NCBI RefSeq assembly: GCF_007856155.1
Contig: NZ_CP042266.1
Span: forward strand, 1,674,001-1,738,000
Source: Streptomyces qinzhouensis
Lineage (GTDB): Bacteria > Actinomycetota > Actinomycetes > Streptomycetales > Streptomycetaceae
Reading direction: 5' to 3'
DNA length: 64,000 nt
Part shown: in pieces, positions 1-8,553 of the stretch
Position numbering within the stretch: position 1 is the stretch's first letter
How the letters are laid out: every line of letters begins with the position of its first letter
Translations under genes and position numbers: made by a program
Notes under the pieces: generated by a model
Databases searched by the model: none
What the model was told of the DNA's origin: nothing
Seen by the model: only the letters and a program-made list of their open reading frames with translations

Positions 1-784
1 GCAGGGCCGCCAGATCCTTGGGGGTGGGGACACCCTTGGCGGCGGGGGCGGACGGCGTCCCGTCGGCCGCGGCGGGCTCCTGCTCCCCCTCGGGGGCCGC
101 GGCTGCGGCCGCCTCCGCCGCGGCCCGCTCCTGGGCCGCCGCGAGCGCGGCCTCGGGCAGCGGCGCCGAGAGGATGGCGGCGATCTCGGGGCGGGGCGCG
201 GGCGGCGGGGTGCCGAGGCCGCCGAGATCCCGGGCCCGGACCGCCCGGGTGATCCAGGAGCGGTCCAGCACCCGCCGTTCGTCCGCCTCGGCGACGAGGT
301 CCTCGGACTGGTTGTAGTCACCGTCGGCGGCCTGGACGGCCCAGAGGTGGACGGCGACGCCGTGCTCCTTCGCGGACATCAGCCCGGGCAGCAGATCGCC
401 GTCGCCGGTGACGAGGACGATGTCGGAGCAGGCGTGATTTCTGGCCAGCTCGGTCAGTTCGGCGTGCATCGCCGCGTCCACGCCCTTCTGGGCCCAGCGG
501 CCGTCGCTCCGGGTCAGCGCGCCCAGCCGGACCGTGACCCGGGGCATCACACGCAGTCTGCGGTGCTCGGGCTGGGGCACCCGGTCGGGGGCGCCGTCGA
601 ACCAGTAGATACGGAGCAGGGGGCGCTCGGTGTCACTCTCGGCGAGTTCGCGCAGGCCCTGGACGAGGGCCGGGTGGTCGACGGTGATCCGGGAGCGGAC
701 CGGTTCACCGGCGAGGAGGCTCGCCGCCGCCCCCAGCAGATAACCGGCGTCCACCAGGACAACACAGCGGTCCACGCGCTCCAC
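1..784 (-). CDS. NYN-domain (PIN-like) protein, 3' end outside window
   Basis: Reads leftward and runs off the window, so only about 261 N-terminal codons are seen. The N-terminus VVLVDAGYLLGAA and the later SDIVLVTGDGDLLPGL block are the acidic metal-site motifs of NYN domains, which have a PIN-like nuclease fold and usually act on RNA. The visible C-terminal part is Ala/Glu-rich and low in complexity, so it is probably a linker. Two GTG codons compete for the start: 784 and, three codons in, 775. The GAGG just upstream sits directly against 784 but at good spacing for 775, so 775 may be the true start. Nuclease activity is inferred from the family and no substrate can be named. Confidence 0.8.
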   Translation of the reverse strand, partial: MERVDRCVVLVDAGYLLGAAASLLAGEPVRSRITVDHPALVQGLRELAESDTERPLLRIYWFDGAPDRVPQPEHRRLRVMPRVTVRLGALTRSDGRWAQKGVDAAMHAELTELARNHACSDIVLVTGDGDLLPGLMSAKEHGVAVHLWAVQAADGDYNQSEDLVAEADERRVLDRSWITRAVRARDLGGLGTPPPAPRPEIAAILSAPLPEAALAAAQERAAAEAAAAAAPEGEQEPAAADGTPSAPAAKGVPTPKDLAAL

Positions 785-1074
785 CCTCTTTCGGATCACC
801 CCGGGACCCGCCCGGCGTCGCGCTCCGGGCTCGCCCCGAGTTTGCCCGACGCCATCGGGGTTGACGGCCGGAACTCGATCTTCGGCGTGGCGGAAACCCC
901 GATTAACCCCGGTGAACCCCCGTGAACCCCGGTGGAGGCTCCGGTTCCCGCCCTTGACAAGGCACCCTTACCCACCGCAATGATCCAAAATGCGGCGTAT
1001 CTTCCTATATGTGAGTCTGGTCGCGGTCCCAGACAGGCCCCTTGCCGCTAGACCCTTGATGTGGAGGCATTCCC

Positions 1075-1251
1075 ATGGCCAAGAACAAGAACCGCAAGGA
1101 TCGCCAGCAGAACCGTACGTCGCAGCCCGAACAGGCCCAGGAACAGGCGAAGTCCACCGCCTATGAGGCCCAGAACCGGCCGCAGACCCAGGCCCAGGGC
1201 AGTCCGGCGGACGTGGCCCGTAAGCACCAGCGGCGTTTCGGCCATAACTGA
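1075..1251 (+). CDS. Small basic hydrophilic protein (58 aa), unknown function
   Basis: ATG with a GGAGG ribosome binding site about 9 nt upstream, followed by 58 codons and TGA. The protein begins MAKNKNRKDRQQN and ends KHQRRFGHN. It is rich in Lys, Arg, Gln and Asn, with no hydrophobic segment and no cysteine, so it looks disordered and possibly nucleic-acid binding. Codon use has the strong third-position G/C bias of real local genes. It is isolated: the NYN gene reads away from it and dnaE converges on it, with a terminator hairpin immediately downstream. I recognise it only as the kind of small conserved Streptomyces protein that is often left unannotated, and I assign no function. Confidence 0.75.
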   Translation: MAKNKNRKDRQQNRTSQPEQAQEQAKSTAYEAQNRPQTQAQGSPADVARKHQRRFGHN

Positions 1252-1294
1252 CGGCCGGGCACAGCACCCGGCCGGTCCGTACGGAACGGCGAAA

Positions 1295-1326
1295 AGGGGC
1301 GCGCCCGTGGCCACGGGCGCGCCCCT
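1295..1326. terminator. Perfect 32-bp palindrome between convergent genes
   Basis: The 16-nt arm aggggcgcgcccgtgg is followed directly by its exact reverse complement. It sits between the stop of the 58-aa gene and the stop of dnaE. On the minus strand it is followed by a short T run, so it can serve dnaE as an intrinsic terminator and probably works in both directions. Confidence 0.75.
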
Positions 1327-1367
1327 CCGCTGCTGTCCGGGCCGTGTCCGACCCCGACCGAGCCTGC

Positions 1368-4300
1368 TCAGCCCGCCAGGCAGGCCGGTCCGAGCAGGAC
1401 CTTCAGATCTCCGAAGAGTGCCGGATCGGGCTGGACCCGGTGCCGGTCGAGCCGGAGGAGCGTGGTGCTCCGCGGCCCCTGGAGCTTGATCCGTACCTCC
1501 GTGTTCCCCCGGTGGTGGCTGAGGATCTCCCCCAGCCTGGTGATCATCGGCGGGGTGACCTTCACGGTCGGGATGGTGACGATCACCGGCGCGTTGGTGC
1601 CCGCGGACGAGAGATCGGGGACCATCAGCTCCATCGCGACCAGCCGGGGCACGTCCTCCCGCTTGTCGAGACGTCCCTTGACGAAGACGACCGTGTCCTC
1701 GACCAGCTGGGTGGAGACGAGCTGATAGGTGGCGGGGAAGAACATGCACTCCAGGGATCCGGCCAGATCCTCGACGGTGGCGATGGCCCAGGCATTGCCC
1801 TGCTTGGTCATCTTCCGCTGGAGGCCGGAGATGATGCCGCCGATGGTGACGACCGCGCCGTCGGCGTGCTCGCCGCCGGTGAGCTGGGAGATCGCCGCGT
1901 CCGACTTGTCGGACAGCACATGCTCGATTCCGAAGAGCGGGTGGTCGGAGACGTAAAGGCCCAGCATCTCGCGCTCCTGCGCGAGCAGATAGGCCTTCTC
2001 CCACTCCACGTCGGAGAACTCGACGTCGAGGCCGAAGCCGGGCTCGTCGCTCTCCTCGTCGCCCATGCCGCCGAAGAGGTCGAACTGCCCCTCGGCCTCC
2101 TTGCGCTTGACCGCGACCACATTGTCGATCATGGGTTCGTGGTGGGCGACCAGGCTCTTGCGGGTGTGGCCCATCTCGTCGAAGGCCCCGGCCTTGATCA
2201 GCGATTCCACGGTCCGCTTGTTGCAGACGACGGCCTCGACCTTGTCGAGGAAGTCGGGGAAGGAGCTGTACTTCCCCTTGGACTTGCGGCAGCGGATGAT
2301 CGAGTCCACGACGTTGGTGCCGACGTTCCGGACGGCGGAGAGGCCGAAGAGGATGACATCGTCACCCTGGGCGGCGAAGTTCGACTGGGACTCGTTGACA
2401 TTGGGCGGCAGGACCTTGATGCCCATCCGGCGGCACTCGTTGAGATAGACCGCCGACTTGTCCTTGTCGTCCTTGACCGAGGTCAGCAGCGCCGCCATGT
2501 ATTCGGCGGGGTAGTTCGCCTTGAGATAGGCGGTCCAGTAGGTGACCAGGCCGTACGCGGAGGAGTGGGCCTTGTTGAAGGCGTATCCGGCGAACGGGAC
2601 CAGGACGTCCCACAGCGCCTGGACGGCCTCGTCCGAGTAGTTGTTCTTCCGGGCGCCGGCCTGGAAGATCGTGAAGTTCTTCGCCAGCTCCTCGGGCTTC
2701 TTCTTGCCCATGACGCGACGGAGGATGTCGGCCTCGCCGAGCGAGTAGCCCGCGATGATCTGGGCGGCCTTCTGCACCTGCTCCTGGTAGACGATCAGGC
2801 CGTGGGTCAGGTCGAGGACCTCCCGGAGCGGCTCCTCCAGCTCCGGATGGATCGGGGTGATCTCCTGCTGCTTGTTCTTCCGCAGCGCGTAGTTCGTATG
2901 GGAGTTCATTCCCATCGGGCCCGGCCGGTAGAGGGCCGAGACGGCGGAGATGTCCTCGAAGTTGTCGGGCTTCATCAGCCGCAGCAGCGACCGCATCGGG
3001 CCGCCGTCGAACTGGAAGACGCCGAGGGTGTCACCGCGGCAGAGCAGTTCGTACGTCGTGGGGTCGTCCAGCGGGACGGCGAGCATCTCCAGCTCGACGC
3101 CCTTGTTCGCCTTCACCATCTTGACGGCGTCGTCCATGATGGTGAGGTTCCGCAGGCCGAGGAAGTCCATCTTCAGCAGGCCCAGCGACTCGCACTGCGG
3201 ATAGTCCCACTGCGTGATGGTGACGCCGTCGGTGTGCCGGACCCAGACCGGGGCGTGGTCCACGATCGGCTCGCTGGACATGATCACGCCCGCCGCGTGC
3301 ACACCCATCTGCCGGACCAGGCCCTCGACGCCCCGGGCGGTGTCGATGACCTTCTTGACGTCCGGCTCGTTCTCGTACATCCCGCGGATCTCGGCGGCCT
3401 CGCTGTAGCGAGGGTGCGAGGGGTCGGTGATACCGGAGAGTTCGATGCCCTTGCCGAGGACGTCGGCGGGCATGGCCTTGGTGAGCCGGTCGCCCATGGC
3501 ATACGGATAGCCGAGGACCCGGGCGGAGTCCTTGATGGCGTTCTTCGCCTTGATCTTGCCGTAGGTGCCGATCATGGCGACCTTGTCGGCGCCGTACTTC
3601 TCGGTCACATACCGGATCACTTCGACGCGCCGACGCTCGTCGAAGTCGATGTCGACATCGGGCATCGAGATGCGCTCGGGGTTGAGGAAGCGCTCGAAGA
3701 TCAGCCCGTGCTCGATCGGGTCGAGGTCGGTGATGCCCATCGCGTACGCCACGATCGAGCCGGCGGCGGAGCCACGGCCCGGGCCGACCGCGATGCCGTT
3801 GCGCTTGGCCCACATGATGAAGTCGGCGACGACGAGGAAGTATCCCGGGAAGCCCATGTCGATGATGACCGACATCTCGTACTCCGCCTGGCGGGCCCGG
3901 TCGTCCGGGACGCCGCCGGGGAAGCGGCGCTCCATACCGGTGCGGACCTCGGACTGGAACCAGGTGACCTCGGTGTACCCCTCGGGGATGTCGAACTTCG
4001 GCATGAGGTTCCGCTCCTGGAACATGCCGGAGGTGTCGATCTGCTCCGCGACCAGCAGGGTGTTGCGGCACCCCTCCTGCCAGGCGTCGGAGGAGTCGAT
4101 CGCGTACATCTCGTCGGTCGACTTCAGGTAGTAGCCGGAGCCGTCGAACCGGAACCGGTCCGGGTCGGAGAGGTTCTTGCCGGTCTGGATGCAGAGCAGG
4201 GCGTCGTGGGCCGTGGACTCGTGGGAGTACGTGTAGTGCGAGTCGTTCGTGACCAGCGGGGGGATCCCGAGCTTCTTCCCGACCTCCAGCAGCCCGTCCC

Positions 4301-4907
4301 GGACCCGGCGCTCGATTTCGATGCCGTGGTCCATCAGCTCCAGGAAGTACCGGTCCTTGCCGAAGATGTCCTGGTAGTCGGAGGCCGCCTGGAGCGCCTC
4401 CTTCTCCTGCCCCAGCCGCAGCCGGGTCTGGAGCTCGCCGGAGGGACAGCCGGTGGAGGCGATCAGCCCCTCGGACCACTGGGCGATGGTCTCCCGGTCC
4501 ATCCGGGGCCACTTCTGGAGCCAGCCCTCGGCATAGGCGTCGGAGGAGAGCCGGAAGAGATTGTGCAGACCCTTGCTGTTCGACGCCCAGATCGTCTTAT
4601 GGGTATAACCACCCGAACCGGACACATCGTCCCGCTTCTGGTGCGGCTGACCCCATTGGATCTTGCGCTTGTTCCGCCGTGACTCCGGCGCGACGTACGC
4701 CTCGATCCCGATGATCGGCGTCACCCCCGCCTTCACCGCCTGGTGGAAGAAGTCGTACGCCCCGTGCAGATTCCCGTGGTCGGTCATCGCGATATGGGTC
4801 ATGCCCATCTCGTTGCACGCGGCGAACATGTCCTTCAACCGCGCCGCACCGTCCAGCAGCGAGTACTGCGTGTGTACGTGCAGATGCGTGAAGGGCGGTT
4901 TCGTCAC
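1368..4907 (-). CDS. dnaE: DNA polymerase III alpha subunit
   Basis: Replicative DNA polymerase catalytic subunit, 1179 aa, the usual DnaE1 length. The N-terminal PHP domain starts at FTHLHVHTQYSLLDG. The palm carries GPGRGSAAGS and the catalytic PDVDIDFD block. QFDLF near residue 941 fits a beta-clamp binding motif. A C-terminal OB-fold (VVTIGGIISGL to SLECMFFPATY) precedes the end. The GTG start at 4907 was chosen because it places TKPPFTHLHVHT at the N-terminus and has GGAGG upstream; the frame is open further upstream but reads low-complexity sequence there. A TAGACT hexamer at 4981-4986 on the minus strand could be a -10 element. The gene is intact and diverges from the DUF2252 gene. Confidence 0.97.
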   Translation of the reverse strand: MTKPPFTHLHVHTQYSLLDGAARLKDMFAACNEMGMTHIAMTDHGNLHGAYDFFHQAVKAGVTPIIGIEAYVAPESRRNKRKIQWGQPHQKRDDVSGSGGYTHKTIWASNSKGLHNLFRLSSDAYAEGWLQKWPRMDRETIAQWSEGLIASTGCPSGELQTRLRLGQEKEALQAASDYQDIFGKDRYFLELMDHGIEIERRVRDGLLEVGKKLGIPPLVTNDSHYTYSHESTAHDALLCIQTGKNLSDPDRFRFDGSGYYLKSTDEMYAIDSSDAWQEGCRNTLLVAEQIDTSGMFQERNLMPKFDIPEGYTEVTWFQSEVRTGMERRFPGGVPDDRARQAEYEMSVIIDMGFPGYFLVVADFIMWAKRNGIAVGPGRGSAAGSIVAYAMGITDLDPIEHGLIFERFLNPERISMPDVDIDFDERRRVEVIRYVTEKYGADKVAMIGTYGKIKAKNAIKDSARVLGYPYAMGDRLTKAMPADVLGKGIELSGITDPSHPRYSEAAEIRGMYENEPDVKKVIDTARGVEGLVRQMGVHAAGVIMSSEPIVDHAPVWVRHTDGVTITQWDYPQCESLGLLKMDFLGLRNLTIMDDAVKMVKANKGVELEMLAVPLDDPTTYELLCRGDTLGVFQFDGGPMRSLLRLMKPDNFEDISAVSALYRPGPMGMNSHTNYALRKNKQQEITPIHPELEEPLREVLDLTHGLIVYQEQVQKAAQIIAGYSLGEADILRRVMGKKKPEELAKNFTIFQAGARKNNYSDEAVQALWDVLVPFAGYAFNKAHSSAYGLVTYWTAYLKANYPAEYMAALLTSVKDDKDKSAVYLNECRRMGIKVLPPNVNESQSNFAAQGDDVILFGLSAVRNVGTNVVDSIIRCRKSKGKYSSFPDFLDKVEAVVCNKRTVESLIKAGAFDEMGHTRKSLVAHHEPMIDNVVAVKRKEAEGQFDLFGGMGDEESDEPGFGLDVEFSDVEWEKAYLLAQEREMLGLYVSDHPLFGIEHVLSDKSDAAISQLTGGEHADGAVVTIGGIISGLQRKMTKQGNAWAIATVEDLAGSLECMFFPATYQLVSTQLVEDTVVFVKGRLDKREDVPRLVAMELMVPDLSSAGTNAPVIVTIPTVKVTPPMITRLGEILSHHRGNTEVRIKLQGPRSTTLLRLDRHRVQPDPALFGDLKVLLGPACLAG

Positions 4908-5146
4908 GGCGGGGGCCTCCAGAGAACGACGGGGCGACGGGCAGCGGAGTGGGCGGAAGTGTCTGGGGGGACAGCGTCGAAGTCTACGACTCCCCGCCGA
5001 CAGTCGCGGGGCAGTGGCGCACACACGCCATCGGCGGCGGGGGCGGGCACCTACGGCGGGCGCCGGGCGTTGGAGAGGGCGGAGACCGCTCTCCCCCGGC
5101 CCCGGCCGGGACTCTCGTTCCACCCCTTCGCAGGAGGCCCGCACCG

Positions 5147-6505
5147 ATGCCCGTTCCGCACCACGCCGAGACCACGGCCCACGAGCGCGGCGAGGAGATC
5201 CTCGCCGTTTTCGGTACGGCCTTCGGCGAGCTCCTGGCCGCCGATCCGGCCGCCTTCCGGGTCAAGTTCCGGAAGATGGCGGCCTCGGCCTTCGCTTTCT
5301 ACCGGGGGACGGCCTGCCTCTTCTACCACGATCTGGAGCGGGAGCACTCGGGGCGGGGCGACGGCGCGGTCGCCGCCGGACCGTATCTGGACGAGCGGAC
5401 CGGCCGGGTGTGGATCCACGGCGATCTCCACGCGGAGAACTTCGGCACGTACATGGACTCCACCGGCCGGCTGATCTTCAACGTCAACGACTTCGACGAG
5501 GCCTATGTGGGCCCGTTCACCTGGGATCTGAAGCGGCTCGCCGCCTCCCTGGCGCTGATCGGCTACACCAAGGCCCTGAGCGACGGGCAGATCACCGAGC
5601 TGGTGCAGATCTTCGCCGCCGCCTACCGGGAGCGGATCAGCGCGCTGGCCTCCGGGGCGCGCGGCGACGATGTGCCGCCGTTCACCCTGGACACCGCGGA
5701 GGGTCCGCTGCTGGACGCGCTGCGTGACGCCCGGTCGCTGACCCGCTTCTCGCTGCTGGACTCCATGACCGAGATCCGTGACTTCGAGCGGCGCTTCGCC
5801 CCGGGCGGCGGCTCCGTCGAGCTGGACGCAGCCACCCGGTACAAGGTGCTGGCGGCCTTCGACGGCTATCTGGAGACGCTGCCCGAGTCCAGTCTGGCCC
5901 GCCCCGACTCGTACCGGGTGAAGGACGTCGTGGGCCGGCGCGGGGTCGGCATCGGCTCGGCCGGGCTGCCCTCGTACAACATCCTGCTGGAGGGCAACAG
6001 CGACGCCCTGGAGAACGATGTCGTCATCTATATGAAGCAGGCGCAGACCCCGGCCGTCTCCCGGCACATCACGGACCCGGCCGTGCGCGGCTACTTCCAC
6101 CACGAGGGCCACCGCACGGTGATCTCGCAGCGCGCGCTCCAGGACCACGCCGACCCGTGGCTGGGCTGGACCGAGCTGGACGGCTCCGGTCAGCTCGTCG
6201 CCGAGGTCTCCCCGTACGCGGTGGACCTGGACTGGTCCGATCTCGACGATCCGGCGCAGATCGCGGCGGTCGTCGCCGATCTCGGCCGGGCCACCGCCAC
6301 GATGCACGGCGCCGCGGACGAGGAGAGCGGCCATTCGCTGGTGCCGTTCTCCACCGAGCGGGCCATCGACGCGGCGATCGCGGCGGACGAGGAGGGCTTC
6401 GCCAAGCTGCTGACCGACTTCGCCCATGCCTATGGGAGCCGGGCCCGGCGCGACCACCAGATCTTCGTCGACCTCTTCAGGAACGGCCGGATACCGGGCC
6501 TCTGA
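5147..6505 (+). CDS. DUF2252 family protein, kinase-like fold
   Basis: 452 aa. The ATG at 5147 has CAGGAGG upstream; the open frame begins earlier but that part is unlike protein. The protein carries IHGDLHAENFGTY, followed about 20 residues later by NVNDFDEAY. These resemble the catalytic loop (HGDLHxxN) and metal-binding Asp of aminoglycoside-phosphotransferase-like kinases, and DUF2252 is, as I recall, grouped in the protein-kinase-like superfamily. No phosphorylation substrate is known. No transmembrane segment or signal peptide is visible, so it is cytoplasmic. It is monocistronic, facing away from dnaE. Family assignment is confident; kinase activity is inference. Confidence 0.85.
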   Translation: MPVPHHAETTAHERGEEILAVFGTAFGELLAADPAAFRVKFRKMAASAFAFYRGTACLFYHDLEREHSGRGDGAVAAGPYLDERTGRVWIHGDLHAENFGTYMDSTGRLIFNVNDFDEAYVGPFTWDLKRLAASLALIGYTKALSDGQITELVQIFAAAYRERISALASGARGDDVPPFTLDTAEGPLLDALRDARSLTRFSLLDSMTEIRDFERRFAPGGGSVELDAATRYKVLAAFDGYLETLPESSLARPDSYRVKDVVGRRGVGIGSAGLPSYNILLEGNSDALENDVVIYMKQAQTPAVSRHITDPAVRGYFHHEGHRTVISQRALQDHADPWLGWTELDGSGQLVAEVSPYAVDLDWSDLDDPAQIAAVVADLGRATATMHGAADEESGHSLVPFSTERAIDAAIAADEEGFAKLLTDFAHAYGSRARRDHQIFVDLFRNGRIPGL

Positions 6506-6597
6506 CCTGCCCCGAGGGGCTCCGGGCGGCGGCCCGGGGCCCCCGGCGGCGGCGGGCCGCCGTCCCGCCCGGTCTTTAAGCCGCCTTTCACACAGTC

Positions 6598-7317
6598 ATG
6601 GCACACTCGCAGGCAATGGACTTTTCGGGAAAGCGGCTGCGAGTGCTGCGGGCGGCGATCTTCACGGCGGTAGTCGTGACGCTGTCCGCCGCCTCGCATG
6701 TGCTGCTGTCCCGGGCGCCACTGCCGTGGTTCACGGTCGCCGCACTGTCGGCCGGTGTCTTCGCCGTCGCCTACGCCCTCTCGGGCCGTGAACGCGGCTT
6801 CGGGCGGATCGCGGGTCTGCTGGTGCCGCTGGAGCTGGCCGCCGACACTGTTTTCAACGGCAGCCAGAACGCCTGTTACGGCCCCGGCGGCGGTCCGGTC
6901 ACCGGCTCCCTGCGGGCCCTCGGGCTCGATGTGCTCTGCGGCGGCCCGATCGGCGCCCCGCTGCCGGGTGTGGCGGGTATCACCGGCGCCGACGGCGGGG
7001 CGATGGGCCTGCCGGTGTCCCCCGGAGCGGCCACCCCCTGGCTGCTGCTCGGCGTTCACATCACGGTCGGCCTGCTGGCCTCGCTCTGGCTGTGGCAGGG
7101 CGAGGCCGCCCTCGCGGGCCTGCTGCGGACCGTGGAGGCATCCGCCTTCCGTCCGCTGCTGCTGGCCGTCGCCGTCGTGGTCGCCGCCCGCCGCCCCGTC
7201 CGCCGGGGTCCGCGCCCCGCGCCCCGGCGGGCCGGCTTCCGCACCCTTCTGCTGGTGCACGCGCTCGGCCGACGGGGGCCCCCGCGTCCCGCGGCGGCCC
7301 TCGCCCTCGCCGCGTAA
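6598..7317 (+). CDS. Five-helix membrane protein, unknown
   Basis: 239 aa with hydrophobic segments near residues 13-30, 37-57, 67-85, 148-165 and 180-197, then an Arg/Pro-rich tail (RRPVRRGPRPAPRR) that should lie in the cytoplasm. Two cysteines sit in the long loop between helices 3 and 4, in NACYGPG and VLCGGP. No convincing ribosome binding site precedes ATG 6598, and the ATG at 6616 (MDFSGKRLRV) is an equally plausible start. The gene lies about 200 bp upstream of a DsbA-like gene on the same strand, which hints at a shared role in extracytoplasmic thiol chemistry; this is only inference. I do not recognise a named family. Confidence 0.65.
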   Translation: MAHSQAMDFSGKRLRVLRAAIFTAVVVTLSAASHVLLSRAPLPWFTVAALSAGVFAVAYALSGRERGFGRIAGLLVPLELAADTVFNGSQNACYGPGGGPVTGSLRALGLDVLCGGPIGAPLPGVAGITGADGGAMGLPVSPGAATPWLLLGVHITVGLLASLWLWQGEAALAGLLRTVEASAFRPLLLAVAVVVAARRPVRRGPRPAPRRAGFRTLLLVHALGRRGPPRPAAALALAA

Positions 7318-7514
7318 CCCTCCGGTCACCTTCCGCGCCCGCCGCCCGGCCCGTCCGGCCACCCCGGCGCGCGGACCAGCGCGCACCGGCCCACGCACAC
7401 CCCGGGCGCTTCCCCACACCCCGGCACGAACCCCCTCGCGCCGGCCCGGAAGCCCCCTCTTCTCACCACAACTTCCGTATCCCCGGATACGCCCCCACAC
7501 GGAGTGAACGCACC

Positions 7515-8342
7515 ATGAGCGCACGGAACAGCAAGACGAACAAGGCCGCGGCCCGCGAGCGGATCAGGCTGGAGCGCGAGCAGCAGGCCAAGAAGGAGCG
7601 GACGCGCCGGCAGCTGATCGTGGCCGGCTCCACGGTCGCGGTGCTCGCCCTCGCCGCCGGTATCGGCTACGGCGTGATGCAGGCCAACAAGCCCGACTCC
7701 TGGGAGTCCGCCAAGGACGCCGAGACCGTCACGGCGCCGAAGAACACCAGCGGCGAGAACGGCACCACCGTCGTCATCGGCAAGCCGGCGGCGAAGAAGA
7801 CGCTGGAGGTGTACGAGGACTCCCGCTGCCCGGCCTGTGCCTCCTTCGAGCAGGCCGTGGGCGCGACCATGAAGCAGGACGTCGCCGCGGGCAAGTACAA
7901 GGTCCAGTACGTGGGTGCCACCTTCATCGACAACGGGACGCGCGGCGAGGGTTCGAAGAACGCGCTCAGCGCGCTGGGCGCGGCCCTCGACGTCAGCCCC
8001 GAGGCGTTCAGCGACTTCAAGGCCGCCCTCTACTCGAAGGAGTTCTTCCCCAAGGAGAGCAAGGACGACTTCGCCAAGGACTCCTACCTGCTGAAGGTGG
8101 CGGATTCGGTCCCGGCCCTCAAGGACAACGCGGCGTTCGAGAAGAACGTCAAGGAGGGCACCTTCGACGCCTGGGCGATGAAGATGTCGGCGGCGTTCGA
8201 CAAGAGCGGCGTCAAGGGCACGCCGACGCTGAAGATGGACGGTAAGAAGATCAACGCGGCGGGCTCCGACAGCACCCCGATGACGGTGGCCGAGTACCGT
8301 ACGGCGGTCGACAAGGCGCTGAAGTCCGACACCGCGAGCTGA
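7515..8342 (+). CDS. Membrane-anchored DsbA-like thioredoxin-fold protein
   Basis: 275 aa. A basic cytoplasmic N-terminus (ARERIRLEREQQAKKER) leads into one membrane helix at about residues 34-52, with the rest outside the cell. The extracytoplasmic domain has RCPACASF with Cys105 and Cys108 as the redox pair, and KGTPTLKMDG supplies the cis-proline of the thioredoxin fold. This matches DsbA/DsbG-type thiol oxidoreductases of actinobacteria, which oxidise or isomerise disulfides in secreted proteins. The ATG at 7515 is preceded by GGAG at suitable spacing. The frame is open upstream but codes for Pro/Arg-rich sequence there. A strong hairpin terminator follows the stop. The in vivo partner is unknown. 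Confidence 0.9.
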   Translation: MSARNSKTNKAAARERIRLEREQQAKKERTRRQLIVAGSTVAVLALAAGIGYGVMQANKPDSWESAKDAETVTAPKNTSGENGTTVVIGKPAAKKTLEVYEDSRCPACASFEQAVGATMKQDVAAGKYKVQYVGATFIDNGTRGEGSKNALSALGAALDVSPEAFSDFKAALYSKEFFPKESKDDFAKDSYLLKVADSVPALKDNAAFEKNVKEGTFDAWAMKMSAAFDKSGVKGTPTLKMDGKKINAAGSDSTPMTVAEYRTAVDKALKSDTAS

Positions 8343-8360
8343 CAGCGGAACGGAGCAGCA

Positions 8361-8403
8361 CGGCGACGGCCCCGGGAACCCCGCGTTCCCGGGGCCGTCG
8401 CCG
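8361..8403 (+). terminator. 19-bp perfect hairpin terminator
   Basis: The arm cggcgacggccccgggaac, a 5-nt loop cccgc, and the exact reverse complement lie 18 nt after the stop of the DsbA-like gene. There is no U tract, which is common for terminators in Streptomyces. Confidence 0.75.
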
Positions 8404-8539
8404 TATCCGCGGCCCGGCGCCCGGCGCCCGCACGAGCGCACTCGGGGCGCCCGCCCCCGTATGTCCGGAAACCGACCCTGTTCCGCCATGACACGCCCAA
8501 GAGCCGTCATAAGAGGACCCCTTCGGCCCTACTTACCGG

Positions 8540-8545
8540 TAATCT
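8540..8545 (+). promoter_or_regulatory. -10 element TAATCT for a leaderless phosphatase transcript
   Basis: TAATCT ends 8 nt before the GTG start of the PhoD-like gene and there is no ribosome binding site between them. This geometry suggests transcription starts at or next to the start codon. The hexamer overlaps the 10-bp palindrome TTACCGGTAA (8533-8542), a possible operator. No good -35 is visible, which would fit an activator-dependent promoter. Confidence 0.45.
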
Positions 8546-8553
8546 GACGCGCC

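Noticed and set aside
1344..4682. Open frame of 1112 codons on the plus strand, antisense to dnaE
   Set aside because: High-GC genes leave long open frames on the opposite strand. Its translation is low-complexity (Gly/Asp/Val/Leu/His) without domains, while dnaE on the other strand is complete and conserved.
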